Shown piece by piece: positions 48,910 to 59,639 of a stretch of DNA of 64,000 bases. The DNA is taken from the NCBI GenBank assembly GCA_911728455.2, contig OU452223.1, positions 15,871,302 through 15,935,301 on the forward strand. The letters are read 5' to 3'. The stretch comes from Marthasterias glacialis. Taxonomy: Eukaryota; Echinodermata; Asteroidea; Forcipulatida; Asteriidae. The first letter of the stretch is position 1, and each line of letters starts with the position of its first letter. The notes below the pieces were generated by a model. It saw nothing but the letters and a program-made list of their open reading frames with translations. It made no database searches and was not told the origin of the DNA. Made by a program: the position numbers and the translations under genes.

Positions 48910-49040
48910 CTGAAAGCTTCTGATTGTGAAGTTCATACCAGTACCAATCTTCTTCTGTCTGAAATACTGTCAAGGTTGAGAAAATAGAATTTGAAGACCC
49001 CAGTGTTAATTTTGGTTGTAACAATCGAAATTAAGATCAA
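48910..49040 (+). repeat. Dispersed repeat (CTGAAAGCT type), copy 1
   Basis: It shares GTCTGAAATACTGTCAAGGT, TGAGAAAATAGAATTTGAAG and TGTTAATTTTGGTTGT with 54068-54235, in the same orientation. Confidence 0.6.
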
Positions 49041-49139
49041 TGTGTTTACATGCTGAGAAGGTGTGCACGGTTTTTCACTATTTTTTCCTGACTCAGACGA
49101 GGAATTGAGCCCAACTTTTCACAGGTTTTTTTTTATGTA

Positions 49140-49490
49140 TACATTGAATCTACTAACTATCATTAGCTATTTTTGTAGATTCAAGAAAGTTACAAGCTTT
49201 CAATTAAGGTGTTGCACGATAGAAATCTACCAATGATTAGTGGTAGTTAATTAAACACTAAAAATGAATTATTGTCGGATCCCGACATTATCTCACGTCC
49301 ATCAACCATGTGCAAACGATTTTGCATGTTGCATGTACTTTGTTCATTGTCCGTGGCATATGCAAAAGCTCTTGTATGTTTTTCGTTTTGAAACATAATC
49401 GTCTGACAAAATTCGTACAGAGACAAATTCTTAAAAAAACAAAAACAAAAACTTATTTCGGTGAAAATCTGGCCATACAACTTTAATAAA
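49140..49490 (+). repeat. Dispersed 350-bp repeat, copy 1
   Basis: It is matched over its length by 57260-57605 and partly by 9350-9475. Shared parts include GTTGCACGATAGAAATCT-like sequence, GTCGG(G)ATCCC, TTTGCATGTT and ACAACTTTAATAA. Weakly similar minus-strand open frames in the copies are probably incidental. Confidence 0.6.
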
Positions 49491-51069
49491 ATAGAAATGT
49501 ATAACTTGAATTTTTTCAGTGAATATAAGTTCTTAATATATTCGCTGTGTTCCCTCTAACTTTTTGAGGTAGACTTATTTATGATTTGGTATCAGGGAGA
49601 AACATGAAGGAAACACTGACGTCGTTCCATATCGATTATACATATGTACATGTATGTGCTATAAGGAAGTGTTAGTGCAATTCATACACTCGTGCTGCAC
49701 AGTCCGTACGTCAGCCGGTCATGTTAGACTGCTTATTGACAACTTTGTTTCCATCGATTCCGTATGGCAATTAAGATACATGGTACGGGCAGCAACAATA
49801 GGAAACTTCAGTAATTCTGAATAATGGGAAAGTGCTTTTTAAAAAGTGATTCGTGTTCAATCGTGATGTTGTAAATTAAAAATGTTCTTGGAACAAGGGT
49901 CATACTTTCCTGTCGAGGATGTGATTGAATGCTCTCCCAAAATAGGCAAAATCATAAAGCCTTTGAAGATCTTTGTTTATATCTACACAAAGGCATCAAT
50001 TAGAATGAAAAAATCTCAAGATGTGTCTTTTTCTATGGATGCAGGTAAGCATGCTTTTAAAATAAGCTTATTACAGAGAATTGTGCTTAGCGAAAAATAG
50101 ATTGAGTGCCAAAAACGCCATGGTATGTACACTGCTTGTGACAAATTACCTGGCCTGTTTTATTATGTTAGTATATTAAGTAATTGTTTAGTAAGATTTT
50201 GTGCATAAATTTGGACCCGATGTATGTCGATCATCTCATAATAGTGACTTGAGGCAAGTCTAGCTTAAGATGTCTAGCTTGTAAGGCTGCATAGGATGTG
50301 CCTGGCATTGTCCAAGCATCATAGCCTCATGATCACTCTCCACCTCCTCTGGTGTGGTGGATATGTGCAGTCAGCCGTCTATAACACAATAATAGGGGGC
50401 TGTCACTAGGAGGATCTACAGTAGCACTAATCACTCTGTCAATATTCCGGTGACTGCCTGCTGGTGGACTGGAAGCTCCTCATCAGCAGTGGAGTCCCGC
50501 ACAGCACTTGAAGAATACCCCTTGCTCCATGCTGTGTGTTGCTGGAAAAACAGAACCCAAAAAAAGCCTGTCCCAGCTGTGATGTGGAACATTATTATTC
50601 ATCAGGATCTGGATGCCAGACCAGACAGAGAAATTCATGAGTTTGTTTGGATTGAGCGTGTTTTGATTAAAGCACAGCATGGTGCAAACTGGTGTCCGAG
50701 AGAGTACTTTCATGGATTTTACTGAGAAGCATTGGCTGTAATTCATGACGAGAGTTCCGTTGGAGGGGGGTAAAGAGAGAAGGGGTGCTTATGTGGCAAA
50801 GAAGGAGACGGATCAAAAGAAAATCTGTTCAGGGAAGCCCGTCCTTCCCAGCTGTTTGCATAGAGTCTGCCAGAGGAGTGGAGCGAGCCACGTAAGTGCT
50901 GCATGTGTGCTAGAGATTGGTCTCGTTCCGGGATATGTTAGAGACTGAATATCAAATTTGTGGTTCAGAGCTGTATGGAGTTTAATCGACTTACTGGTGC
51001 ATTGGGGGGGGGGGGGGCAAACGACACACACTCCGTAAGAGGTGGAGAATTCCCGCTGGACTCATTGCA

Positions 51070-51180
51070 AGTTTCCTTAGATCACAAGGAGTGGTCTGAA
51101 GTGTAGCAATTAAGATACTGCGCGGGAATAATTCTGCGAGATGGTGGGGCAAGTGAGGGAGCACGACGAAGCAGATGCAA
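51070..51180 (+). repeat. TTTCCTTAGA repeat, copy 1
   Basis: GTTTCCTTAGATCACAAGGA, GAAGTGTAGCAATTAAGATA and GAGATGGTGGGGCAAGTGAG follow the same order at 51975-52080. Confidence 0.45.
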
Positions 51181-51289
51181 CATGGTCTGGCCCTATTATT
51201 TTACTACTATACGAGACAAATTCAGGAAACAACTTTGGCTATATTGAGTATTTTTGCCAGTACACCTAGTAATAATTCTCTCAAGTAAA

Positions 51290-51368
51290 GGTGTTGGCTC
51301 TGAAAATAGCTGGTTGGTTGTTTCCAACGTTTTGAGTAGTGTGGTCCAGTCACCATCAGGAGACATAT
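51290..51368 (+). repeat. GTCTGAAAAG-CCGGTTG repeat, copy 2
   Basis: GGCTCTGAAAATAGCTGGTT, CCAACGTTTTGAGTAGTGTG and GTCACCATCAGGAGAC parallel the copy at 36661-36740. Confidence 0.45.
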
Positions 51369-51754
51369 TTTGCGATGTTTCCATTCAGTATTTTAATGCT
51401 TAAAGGTACTATCTTGTTGGACAGTTCGATGAATCATATTGTAACCTTTGACCCTATGTGTCTGAAAATATTCAAGGGAAAACCGGAATTGTAAATTTTA
51501 TCATTTGCAGAGCTCATTTGATTTTAAATATACTAGAAAGCCGGGTCAAAGTGTGAAGTGGTTTTAGGAAATTGCAAGGAGATCTTCAACTTTGTTGACG
51601 GCGTTTTGACTGAGAGCTTTGCCTACAAAATTATCCCCTAAAAATTTTACAGCATTTTCCACACGGAAATAATCTACTTCGTGGGTGTTTCAGTTGGAAA
51701 TTTCCAACCTCATTTTGGCAGTGCTGAGTGAAATCATGGTGGTAGAAACAATGA

Positions 51755-51940
51755 AATATTGACACAATTCATCTGACGTCATCATCACAATAATCTTGGT
51801 AGCGCCATTGTGGAAGTCAACGTCTCCGTGTGTTATACAGTGTAGGGTGCATTTTAGTCCCGCTGAGTTCACTAGTGTACCTATTGACTTCCAAAACGGT
51901 GAGCGTGGCACAGTCGCCGCATGTGACGTGTGTGCAAGGG
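51755..51940 (+). repeat. Foldback element carrying CRE, copy 2
   Basis: Inner arms AGCGCCATTGTGGAAGTCAA and TTGACTTCCAAAACGGTGAG are inverted. A TGACGTCA at 51774-51781 lies at the same relative place as in 5245-5440. Copies differ at many positions, yet the octamer is intact in both. Confidence 0.6.
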
Positions 51941-51974
51941 GTTCAGTAGCCAACAGTCGTTCTCATTATTGTTT

Positions 51975-52080
51975 CCTTAGACCAGAATGAGAAGTGTAGC
52001 AAGTAAAGTACCGCCCGGTAATAATGCTGCATGACGAGACGGTAGGGCAGTGAGCATGATCAGAGCATACTGATTGAAAC
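51975..52080 (+). repeat. TTTCCTTAGA repeat, copy 2
   Basis: It corresponds to 51070-51180, with GTAGCAAGTAAAGTACCGCC and GACGAGACGGTAGGGCAGTG parts. It directly follows the foldback element at 51755-51940. Confidence 0.45.
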
Positions 52081-53705
52081 AGTGAGCTGTTGCGCCACCG
52101 GCTCTTTTCAGAACCACCACAACTCACAGGAGAGATTTCATGTAGGGCCTACGTGGTGTTACCGCAAAATTTCCTGGATTGTGTCTCCACCGTGACCATG
52201 CAAAGTTTCAAATCCTACTCGACATTGTTGTCAAATTACTGAGCAGATGCAGGCGTTACTGACTGCATTACCTTTGTATCCCTTGAACATCAGTCATCCT
52301 TTTGTTATACCATTAAAAAACCAAGTGAGGAATAAACCTGGAGCAGTCATTAAAACCGCTTTAATGCAATCCTCCCAAATTAGTCTTCAAATCAATAACT
52401 TGGCTTTCAGAAGGAGGGGGGGGGGGATCGGCTTAGTCACTCATGGAGGATGATAATTAGCACCATAGGTGGTAATTAATGGTCCCTGTGGGAGGCTAGA
52501 AAAATCAGGGTTGTCAGAATAATAAGTGAAGAGTTTGGGGGATGCTAGGGTGGATGTGTCAAAATCTGACAGTGACAGCTTGGGAGGTATCAAAATTGAA
52601 TGGCATCAGCGGTGACATCAAATAAAACTGTGCATGGTTCAAGGAGATTGTTGTTATACCCATGGAGGAAGGAAACTATACACACACTGTAACATCAATT
52701 GGAATTTCTTTGGTGTAATGTACTTATGGAGAATTTAACCAATCTAACCAAAATTAACAACTGAACCTTTAAGGTTAAAAAAACAAACAAACAAACAACA
52801 TTTCTGACAAAAGTTTTTCCATCGGGAGACCCCATGCAAGTTTAATTTTTCAGACTATTTTTGCTTGTCTAGCTAATCGGTTTTTACCACATCAACCGGG
52901 ACAAGTTGAAGAACTTTGAGGTACATGTACTTTGTGCATCAGGTTTGACAGGAATGTTCCAATCCATCATTACTTTTCGCCAACAGGCACACACTCTTTT
53001 TTAAACAATTTCTCAGTCTCCAAGATCAAACAACCCAATGACCTTACCCACAGACCGCCCCCCCCCCCTTTGCTGTAACCCACCCCAACCCCATTCATCC
53101 ATCACCAGGCTACAATAATACATTAATTAAACCCCTGTCTAGCCTCTGGAGACCCTCCCTCTACCCCTGTTGGAAGCTCTGGGTTGAGGGGAACATGCCT
53201 TTGTTAAAAGGGAGACTCATGAATAGGGGACTACTTAGTGAAGCAATTTTGGCATTGTGTGAGAATAAGAATGCTGAACAATTTTCACAGCCACCCAAGC
53301 AATCCACACCGCTTTGTAAACCTCTTATTGGTGTTTACAGTAGTATCAAAATACAGCCGTATTGGGAGCTTTCTCATTGCTTTCGGTGTGCTGAAGAGCA
53401 TCCAGGAGTGTTCACCACCAGGAGAAGTTAGTTCGCGTTAGCTCTTAGTGGTTCAAGTATTTCAAAAGTCTCAGCCATTTTTCAAGTCGGCTGTTTGTTT
53501 GTTTTTTTGTCAATGGAGGAGTACGTTTATATGGTTTCTACATAACAATATTAACTCTTTCACCTGCCGTTTATTCAGACCAACTGCCTTGTGATAAATT
53601 TATCCATACTTGTCTTTTTAGGGGGGTATATTCTCCCCCCTGACATTTCCCTCAATATCTATGGAGGTTGTGATTGTAATGTTTCTTTCTCTTGTCATCT
53701 TGCAG

Positions 53706-53769
53706 GGAGAAGTTGACAGTTGCTCGGCTGCAGCGAGAGCTCACGAAAACAAAAACAGACAACAATCTG
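53706..53769 (+). CDS. Coiled-coil protein exon
   Basis: A 64-nt exon lies between a CTTGCAG acceptor and a GTAAGT donor. Its first base completes the arginine codon split at 10860. The remaining 21 codons read EKLTVARLQRELTKTKTDNN plus L and end in phase 0. Charged residues and L, V, L, L spacing continue the helix of the preceding exon. With 10793-10860 it makes 44 codons exactly. The exon is separated by a 42.8-kb intron from the former and a 10.1-kb intron from the next. Function is unknown beyond coiled-coil formation. Confidence comes from splice sites and frame agreement on both sides. Confidence 0.8.
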
Positions 53770-53847
53770 GTAAGTAGTCTGTTAGCAGTTGGCTCCTTTC
53801 GGAGTGGTTCAGGGTAACAGATTTTTATTTTTAAAGTATATGGTAGC

Positions 53848-54010
53848 GTGTCGTGGCCAAGCGGTCTAGCGCACCGAATTTCAAGTTCTGGTGGCTGAGT
53901 CATCACAATGTGGGTTCGAGTCTCGGTCCCGGCACTTGTGTCCTTGAGCAAGACACTTAGTTATGATTGCTCCTTGGCGTTTATGTCCTAACTTGAGGAT
54001 TCTGCCGAGT
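53848..54010 (+). mobile_element. tRNA-Leu-like SINE
   Basis: TGGCCAAGCGGTCTAGCGC (A-box) and GTGGGTTCGAGTC (B-box) lie in a head that also keeps a CAAGTTCTGG segment as in leucine tRNAs. It continues with CCTTGAGCAAGACACTTAG. The head is shared in style with 2215-2640. The element starts only about 80 bp after the exon donor at 53770. Confidence 0.7.
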
Positions 54011-54067
54011 AACAAAGTAGAAGTAGAAGAAGAATTGGTCATTATATTAAACATTTATTATAGTTCC

Positions 54068-54235
54068 AATCTGAAAGCTCACAATCTGAAAGCTCAATCT
54101 TCTAAAGCTCATAACAGTACCAACCCTCCAGAGATTGTTTTTCCATTTGAAATACTGTCAAGATTGAGAAAATAGCATTTGAAGACCCCCAAGTCGCTGG
54201 TGTTAATTTTGATTGTCACAATTGAAATCAGCCCA
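54068..54235 (+). repeat. Dispersed repeat (CTGAAAGCT type), copy 2
   Basis: It matches 48910-49040, with a local triplication of (C)TGAAAGCTCA(CA) near 54071-54110. Confidence 0.6.
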
Positions 54236-54793
54236 TATTTTATTTAACCATGCTCAAAATTCCCGGAAAAACGTTAAGCGCTTTTGTTGTTGTTTTTTCG
54301 CTTCTAAAACAAGACCACCTAATTTCTGCCCTTCCAAATTTCAAAGTTTTTTCTAATACTTTTTTTATGATGTATCCTGAAAACTAGAGGCTGGGAGTGC
54401 ATTAAGTGTCTTCCAAATACAAATGATGTAGTATAAATTCTGGTTGAGACCCTTTTCAGAATCACAGCTTGGGCTTAGGGTCTGGCTTCAGCTCTCTCTA
54501 AAAGTTTGGAAATGTACAGGACTTTAAAACTACAGTACAGGACTTCAAAAAAACACACAAAAAAACAAAAAAAAAAACGGTCAGATGGTGTCAAGCCAGA
54601 GCCAAAGCCCAAGCCGTTGTTTTGAAAATGGCCTCTGACTATGGGTTTGTCACGTTCCCTGTGTGGAGTGGCAACCACGAATAACCTTTTTCATTGTTTA
54701 AAAATGGTGCCAGACTAGTTTTCCTTGTTACATGTGCAAATAGGGAAAAAGTCAAGATGGTATAGCACTGTTGGAATGTGTGATGATATTTAC

Positions 54794-55073
54794 CAGGGGC
54801 GGATCCAGGATTTTCCAAACGTGGGGGGGGGGGGGGTGGTAGTGGCAAATCAGAGATTACCGACATTCTCGGGTTGCTGCTGCCCTTATTATATAGAGTC
54901 ACTGATTGGTCATGGTTGACATCTTTTTTACCCGCCTCTTATTGTTTTTACATTACAGTGAACATTGTAGTATAATGTCGAAAGTTTATTTCTCATTGCA
55001 AGTGGGCGGGATGTTATCAAAAATAGGGGGGCCTGAGCCCCTCACGCCCCCCCTCCCCCTGGAGCCGCCCCTG
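54794..55073. mobile_element. 280-bp MITE with TTTAC target duplication
   Basis: The ends CAGGGGCGGATCCAG and CTGGAGCCGCCCCTG are inverted repeats with one mismatch over 15 bp. The element is flanked on both sides by TTTAC (54789-54793 and 55074-55078), a 5-bp target duplication. Inside are a G14 run near the left end and G/C-rich sequence near the right end. CAGGGGCGGATCCAG-ended MITEs are widespread in invertebrates. It is non-autonomous. Confidence 0.85.
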
Positions 55074-56050
55074 TTTACAGTATAAATCACTAAAAATTTA
55101 GAAAACAAATTCATGACATTTACACAGTAGCCTACAATGTAAAACCTAATCTACGATGTTGACTTCGGCATGGAGGTTTTCTTACAAACTCTAATCCTAA
55201 AAAAAAGAAGAACAAGACAAGAGGAAATCCATGTTTATCTTACAGGGCAGGGTTCAAAATTCACACTTATTACTCACTTAATATACGAGTGGTTAGCAGA
55301 CTAGTGTCGGGAGAGAAGTTCCACATAGAAATGTCTGTCTGTGTTTCCAAGTCAAAAGCTTGTCTCAGCCATGTTAAAGTTTTGTTCCCCCTCTTTTTTG
55401 AGGTGGTCCTTTTCTTTAACTAAAAGGCGAATTTGATAAGTCGGGTTTCAGAGTTTGAAACAACATTACTGGGACTCACATTACCAACAATTTCCTGTAC
55501 TCATAATAAATGCTTGTACAAATTAGATTTCACCTTTTTTAAACAATTTTTCGGGGGGTAACGAAAGGGGAACTCGTCAATTTACTTTTAAAATGTTTCA
55601 GCTGACAGAGAAGCACACCTGGATTGAGTTGTGATTTTAGAAGTCCCTGGAAAGTATTTATAGAGCATTGTGTCTGTACAGGGCTAAACTACAGAAGCCT
55701 AGTAAGACTGATGTCTCTGGGGGAAACATGGAGTACAGGGAACTATCAAATTAGGCAACAAATTTGCTTGATGTTTGAGTCTAGGGCCTGGGACAGTTTT
55801 TGAGGATATTGCTCCGACCGCTTCCCCTCTCCTGGGACTGTGCTCCCTCAACCTGAATGTTCTCGTTCTTTGTCCAATCCCTTGGTGTATACTTGTATTA
55901 AATGCAAGGATTCTTTAGCTAGCTTCCAAGGGGAATTCAGAGCTGGCTCTGAGACTTGTTTTTTTTCTTCACAGGGTGTGTACATGTAGTTATACATGTA
56001 CATTAATCTTGCTGCCAAAATTGTAGTTGTGTCCCCCTGTATCATGTATA

Positions 56051-56742
56051 GAGTACACTGTATGACCATTGAGTCTCTTGATATCCCACACTTTAAAAAC
56101 CAAAGTGTTACATCAACACTTGAAGAATTCGGTCCGTGACAACACTTTGAAAGAGTTAAATGTAACTCAATGGGAGACTTTTGAGACGATAGCGGGCGTC
56201 CCACAGACCGGTCCTTTTCCATTGTTTTCATCGCTGAGAACAATGGAAAAGGACCGGTCTCTGGGACGCCCGCTATCGTCTCAAAAGTCTCCCATTGAAG
56301 AGTTGAGAGTTAAACCTCAGCTTATGAAACGCTAGTTTGACACTTGTAATAGTTGCATCTAACTTTATAAAATTGTAAGTGTTGAGTACACTGTATGACC
56401 ATTGAGTCTCTTGATATCCCACACTTTAAAAACCAAAGTGTTACATCAACACTTGAAGAATTCGGTCCGTGACAACACTTTGAAAGAGTTAAATGTAACT
56501 CAATGGGAGACTTCTGAGATGATAGCGGGCGTCCCACAGACTGGTCCTTTTCCATTGTTTTCATCGCTGAGAACAATGGAAAAGGACTGGTCTGTTGGGA
56601 CGCCCGCTATCGTCTCAAAAGTCTCCCATTGAAGAGTTGAGAGTTAAACCTCAGCTTATGAAACGCTAGTTTGACACTTGTATTAGTTGAATCTAACTTT
56701 ATAAAATTGTAAGTGTTGATTCAACACTTTCGTTTTTATAGT
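56051..56742. repeat. 333-bp tandem duplication with 59-bp hairpins
   Basis: Two units start with GAGTACACTGTATGACCATT at 56051 and 56384. Each holds an almost perfect hairpin; in unit 1 the 59-bp arms are 56168-56226 and 56239-56297 with a 12-base loop. Outer ends, CTTTAAAAACCAAAGTGTT at left and AACACTTTCGTTTTTATAG at right, are inverted. The right end is complete only after unit 2. It is a foldback transposon-like element duplicated together with about 40 bp of its left flank. Confidence 0.85.
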
Positions 56743-57259
56743 GGAAAGGGAACAGACTATTTTCCCAAATCCTTGGTCTGGGTTGTCAATTCGAATGGGA
56801 GAATTTGGAAAAGGGCAGCCTCCATATTAAATTTCTAGGGTGTAAACTTTTGTGTGTTTGGGGTTTCTATGTGGGATAAATGTTGTTAGACCAGCTTTCT
56901 GGATGCTGGCATTTAAGTTTTACCTGAGGAATTTGAAAGAGGAAATTTGAGATTTTTAAGGCAATCAGGAGTACATCCTTGCAGTCCGAGCCAAAATGTG
57001 TTTCAGCTGTTGGCTCCTAATACACAAACTACTGTGCCAACATCTGAACAGCTTCGGTTATGATGTACACAAAACATATCCCTGGGTAGGTTGGGATGTG
57101 ATCTTTGGAAGCTGGGACCTCTTCTTTTTAAGTAATGTGAGGATGTGGTGGTAGAAGATTTCCCAGTTTTTCCACATTGCTCATGTTTATTTCAAACCTA
57201 AGCACTATGTGGAGAGGAACCACTTTCCAGTGTGTCATTAAAGATGCAAGTTTTGGATG

Positions 57260-57605
57260 ATTTGACCCCCAAATTTAGATTTAAAATCTAAATAGCTATT
57301 TTGATATTTTTGAGATAGTTGGAAGCTTTCATTTAAAGGGGTTGCACAAAAATCTGCCAAAGATAAGTGGTCGTTAAATAGAAACTGAAACTAAATTGTT
57401 GTCGGGATCCCAACATTGTCTCTTGTCCGTCAGCCATGTACAAACACTTTTGCATGTTACATGTATTTGTGCAATGTATGTGCATATGCAAAGCAATTTC
57501 TTAGTTTGAAACACCATCATCTGCCAAAATTCGTTCGGAGAAATATTATTAAAACATTTTTTCTTTTGGTGAAAACCAGGCCATGCAACTTTAATAACCA
57601 TATGT
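57260..57605 (+). repeat. Dispersed 350-bp repeat, copy 2
   Basis: It matches 49140-49490, sharing AAGCTTTCA(T)TTAA, TTGTCGGGATCCC, TTTTGCATGTTACATGTA and ACTTTAATAA. Confidence 0.6.
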
Positions 57606-57811
57606 CTAATGGAACATTGTTTCGATCCACAATTTACTTTTATTGTAACTGTCTCTTTGAATGTTTAATATCAAGCAATAAGAATTCGAATACAAAGTGT
57701 GCACTTGACAGTCACATGAGGGCCTCCTCTAACAGTTGTTGCCAGGGATCAACTGTATGCTATTTTAAGGGTCTGCCTGCCTACAGCATTTCTCAAGACT
57801 ATGACAACCGA

Positions 57812-57970
57812 GGCCTGATACTTCATGGAGGCAACGGAGGCAATTCCTCTAGTCACTGCCTTGGTGCCCTTGTCGTGTTCCAGTGCAATTTTCCTCATAG
57901 AGGTGCCCTTTATCAAGAGGAAAATGCCTTGGTGCCCTTGCCCTTTTATGAACAAAGAAGGCAGGCCTGA
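57812..57970 (-). repeat. 76-bp-module element, inverted copy
   Basis: On the minus strand it has AAGGGCAAGGGCACCAAGGC, ATAAAGGGCACCTCTATGAG and CAAGGCAGTGACTAGAGG, ending at AAGTATCAGGCC. It carries fewer modules than 7181-7420. The 184-codon + strand open frame across it is incidental. Confidence 0.6.
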
Positions 57971-58356
57971 CAATGTCTGTAGTCCAACTGTTTCATGTCC
58001 AGTCCATGAAGATGTACATATAGTCAAAAAATGTGATCCATGATTAGTCAGTGGTATCACACAAGAGTGAAAAACAAGTAAGATTAAATTATTTGTTTGG
58101 TTTGTTTTAAAACAATGCCTTTTTGCATTTGTGGCCTTAAAGTCTATGTCAAAGAAATGAGTTCTCATCGGATTCGTAAGGATCTACTTCAGCTTTTACT
58201 AACTCTTCTTGGAGACACAAGAAAAGAAAAGTAAAGCTTTGACTGCAGGGATTGACCATTTGTGTGGTTGTTCTACTTAATGAATGCCGGATTACTCGCT
58301 TCCAAATGCAGCTCATGCCTCATGGACTTTATTCCCCAAAATTATGAATATATTTG

Positions 58357-58530
58357 GCAGTGCCTGAGTTTTGCGGCTATGACTAAGGTGCGACTGTTGC
58401 TAGGTTGTTGCTATGCTCATCCAACGCTTCACCTCTTGCTTGTTCACTCGATGATCAAACTGCAGCCAGAGCCATAGCCACAGCCACAGCCACAGCCAAC
58501 AGCTGCAGCCACTAATTTGGACGTGGCCTT
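58357..58530 (-). repeat. Foldback element with CCACAGCCACAG array
   Basis: Inverted relative to 36750-36935. Read on the minus strand it has GGCCACGTCCAAATTAGTGG, GGCTGTGGCTGTGGC and later GTTGCTATGCTC/GTTGCTAGG-like parts. The minisatellite motif has drifted from GGCTAC to GGCTGT. Confidence 0.5.
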
Positions 58531-59639
58531 TTTTTTGGTTAAACTATGTAACGGCATTAAACTCAGTTATAAGTTGACTAGACATGCCAAACCACCATCA
58601 GCTAATCAGGGTTTTGTGTCATTTTAGGCCAACCACAGAATTACCAACTGCGGCAGTTTGTAGAAAACTGAGTTCTTGCATTAAAAAACAAAGCTCCAAA
58701 TCACGTGTCAATCAAGTGTTCTTTTCCCTTACTATCGTGCACTTTAATTACTGATAATTGATATTGATAACAGCCAGAGAGAGATACAACATTGCTACAG
58801 GAATAGCAACCCAGCATGTCCACGTCATGAATGGTGTCTCCCCACCCCATGCAGACGAGTACAGTTTATCACGACATTACATCATTCATTCGAAAATTGG
58901 GAGCCGTAAATATCCCAAGAAGGGCCTGGCTTACTAAGACTCAGCCATCCTCCTTCCGCACAGCACGGACATCATCAAATTAAAAATCACCAGTCAAAAA
59001 AAAAAACAGTCGGCATTTTAGACTCTATCTCTGTGCAGCTGCATTATGCAGGAAGTGACAGTGACTGGACTCTGCACGTAATTGCACCACGAGGGCAATG
59101 ATTGTCGATCCTTCTACTGCCCCCTTTTCATTCCCAAGACGGCTATCCATAGGCAGGGCCTGTTACTCCATTGGTTAGTTAGGATGTAGGGGGGGGTACA
59201 AGGTTTACGTCGACGGGAGTGTGATGTAAGAGGGAGAGGGGGCGAGTACAGCACTCGTTGACAAAGGATGGTTATAAATGATTGCTTAACGAATCTGTGA
59301 TATCACTCGTGATGGATATTACATATGTAGAGGTAAGTGCAACGAGACACTTGTCTAATTGTACATGATGAAGAGTTGTCTAAAAGCAGTTAACACTTTT
59401 AGAAAAGTTCCTGAAAATTAAATTTGAATTTACACTTTGAATTTACACTGTTTTAAGATGCCATTGTGTAATTTCGGAATACCGGAGCAAAGGTCGTCAG
59501 GACATTCCACTTCTGAGCATGCACAGACCACACACTCGCCGTCTGACATTTAATTTCATCCACACATAGACCAAAAAAGGTCTTGAATATTTTGGAGTAT
59601 TGTTGCTATTGAGAGGTTGTTTTTGTGTAATCCCCGATT

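Larger units (their letters stand above)
10861..53705 (+). other. 42.8-kb intron
   Basis: It begins GTAAGA after the exon at 10793 and ends CTTGCAG before the exon at 53706. No protein-coding region is recognisable on either strand apart from two weak candidates reported under findings (41147-41252 and 44645-45067). The content is repeats, simple sequence and apparently unique DNA, with individual items listed. Stretches not listed (for example 15.5-19.0, 27-29, 33.1-34.2, 37-39, 46.0-48.0 and 49.5-51.0 kb) show nothing I can assign. Such long introns are usual in developmental regulators and often hold enhancers. Confidence 0.75.

Noticed and set aside
53848-53945. Possible tRNA-Leu gene
   Set aside because: A- and B-boxes are present, but the cloverleaf arms do not close and a SINE body follows; the other tRNA-like heads fail in the same way.
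57416-57970. 184-codon open frame on the + strand
   Set aside because: It runs across two different dispersed repeats (57260-57605 and 57812-57970), and sister copies do not preserve it.
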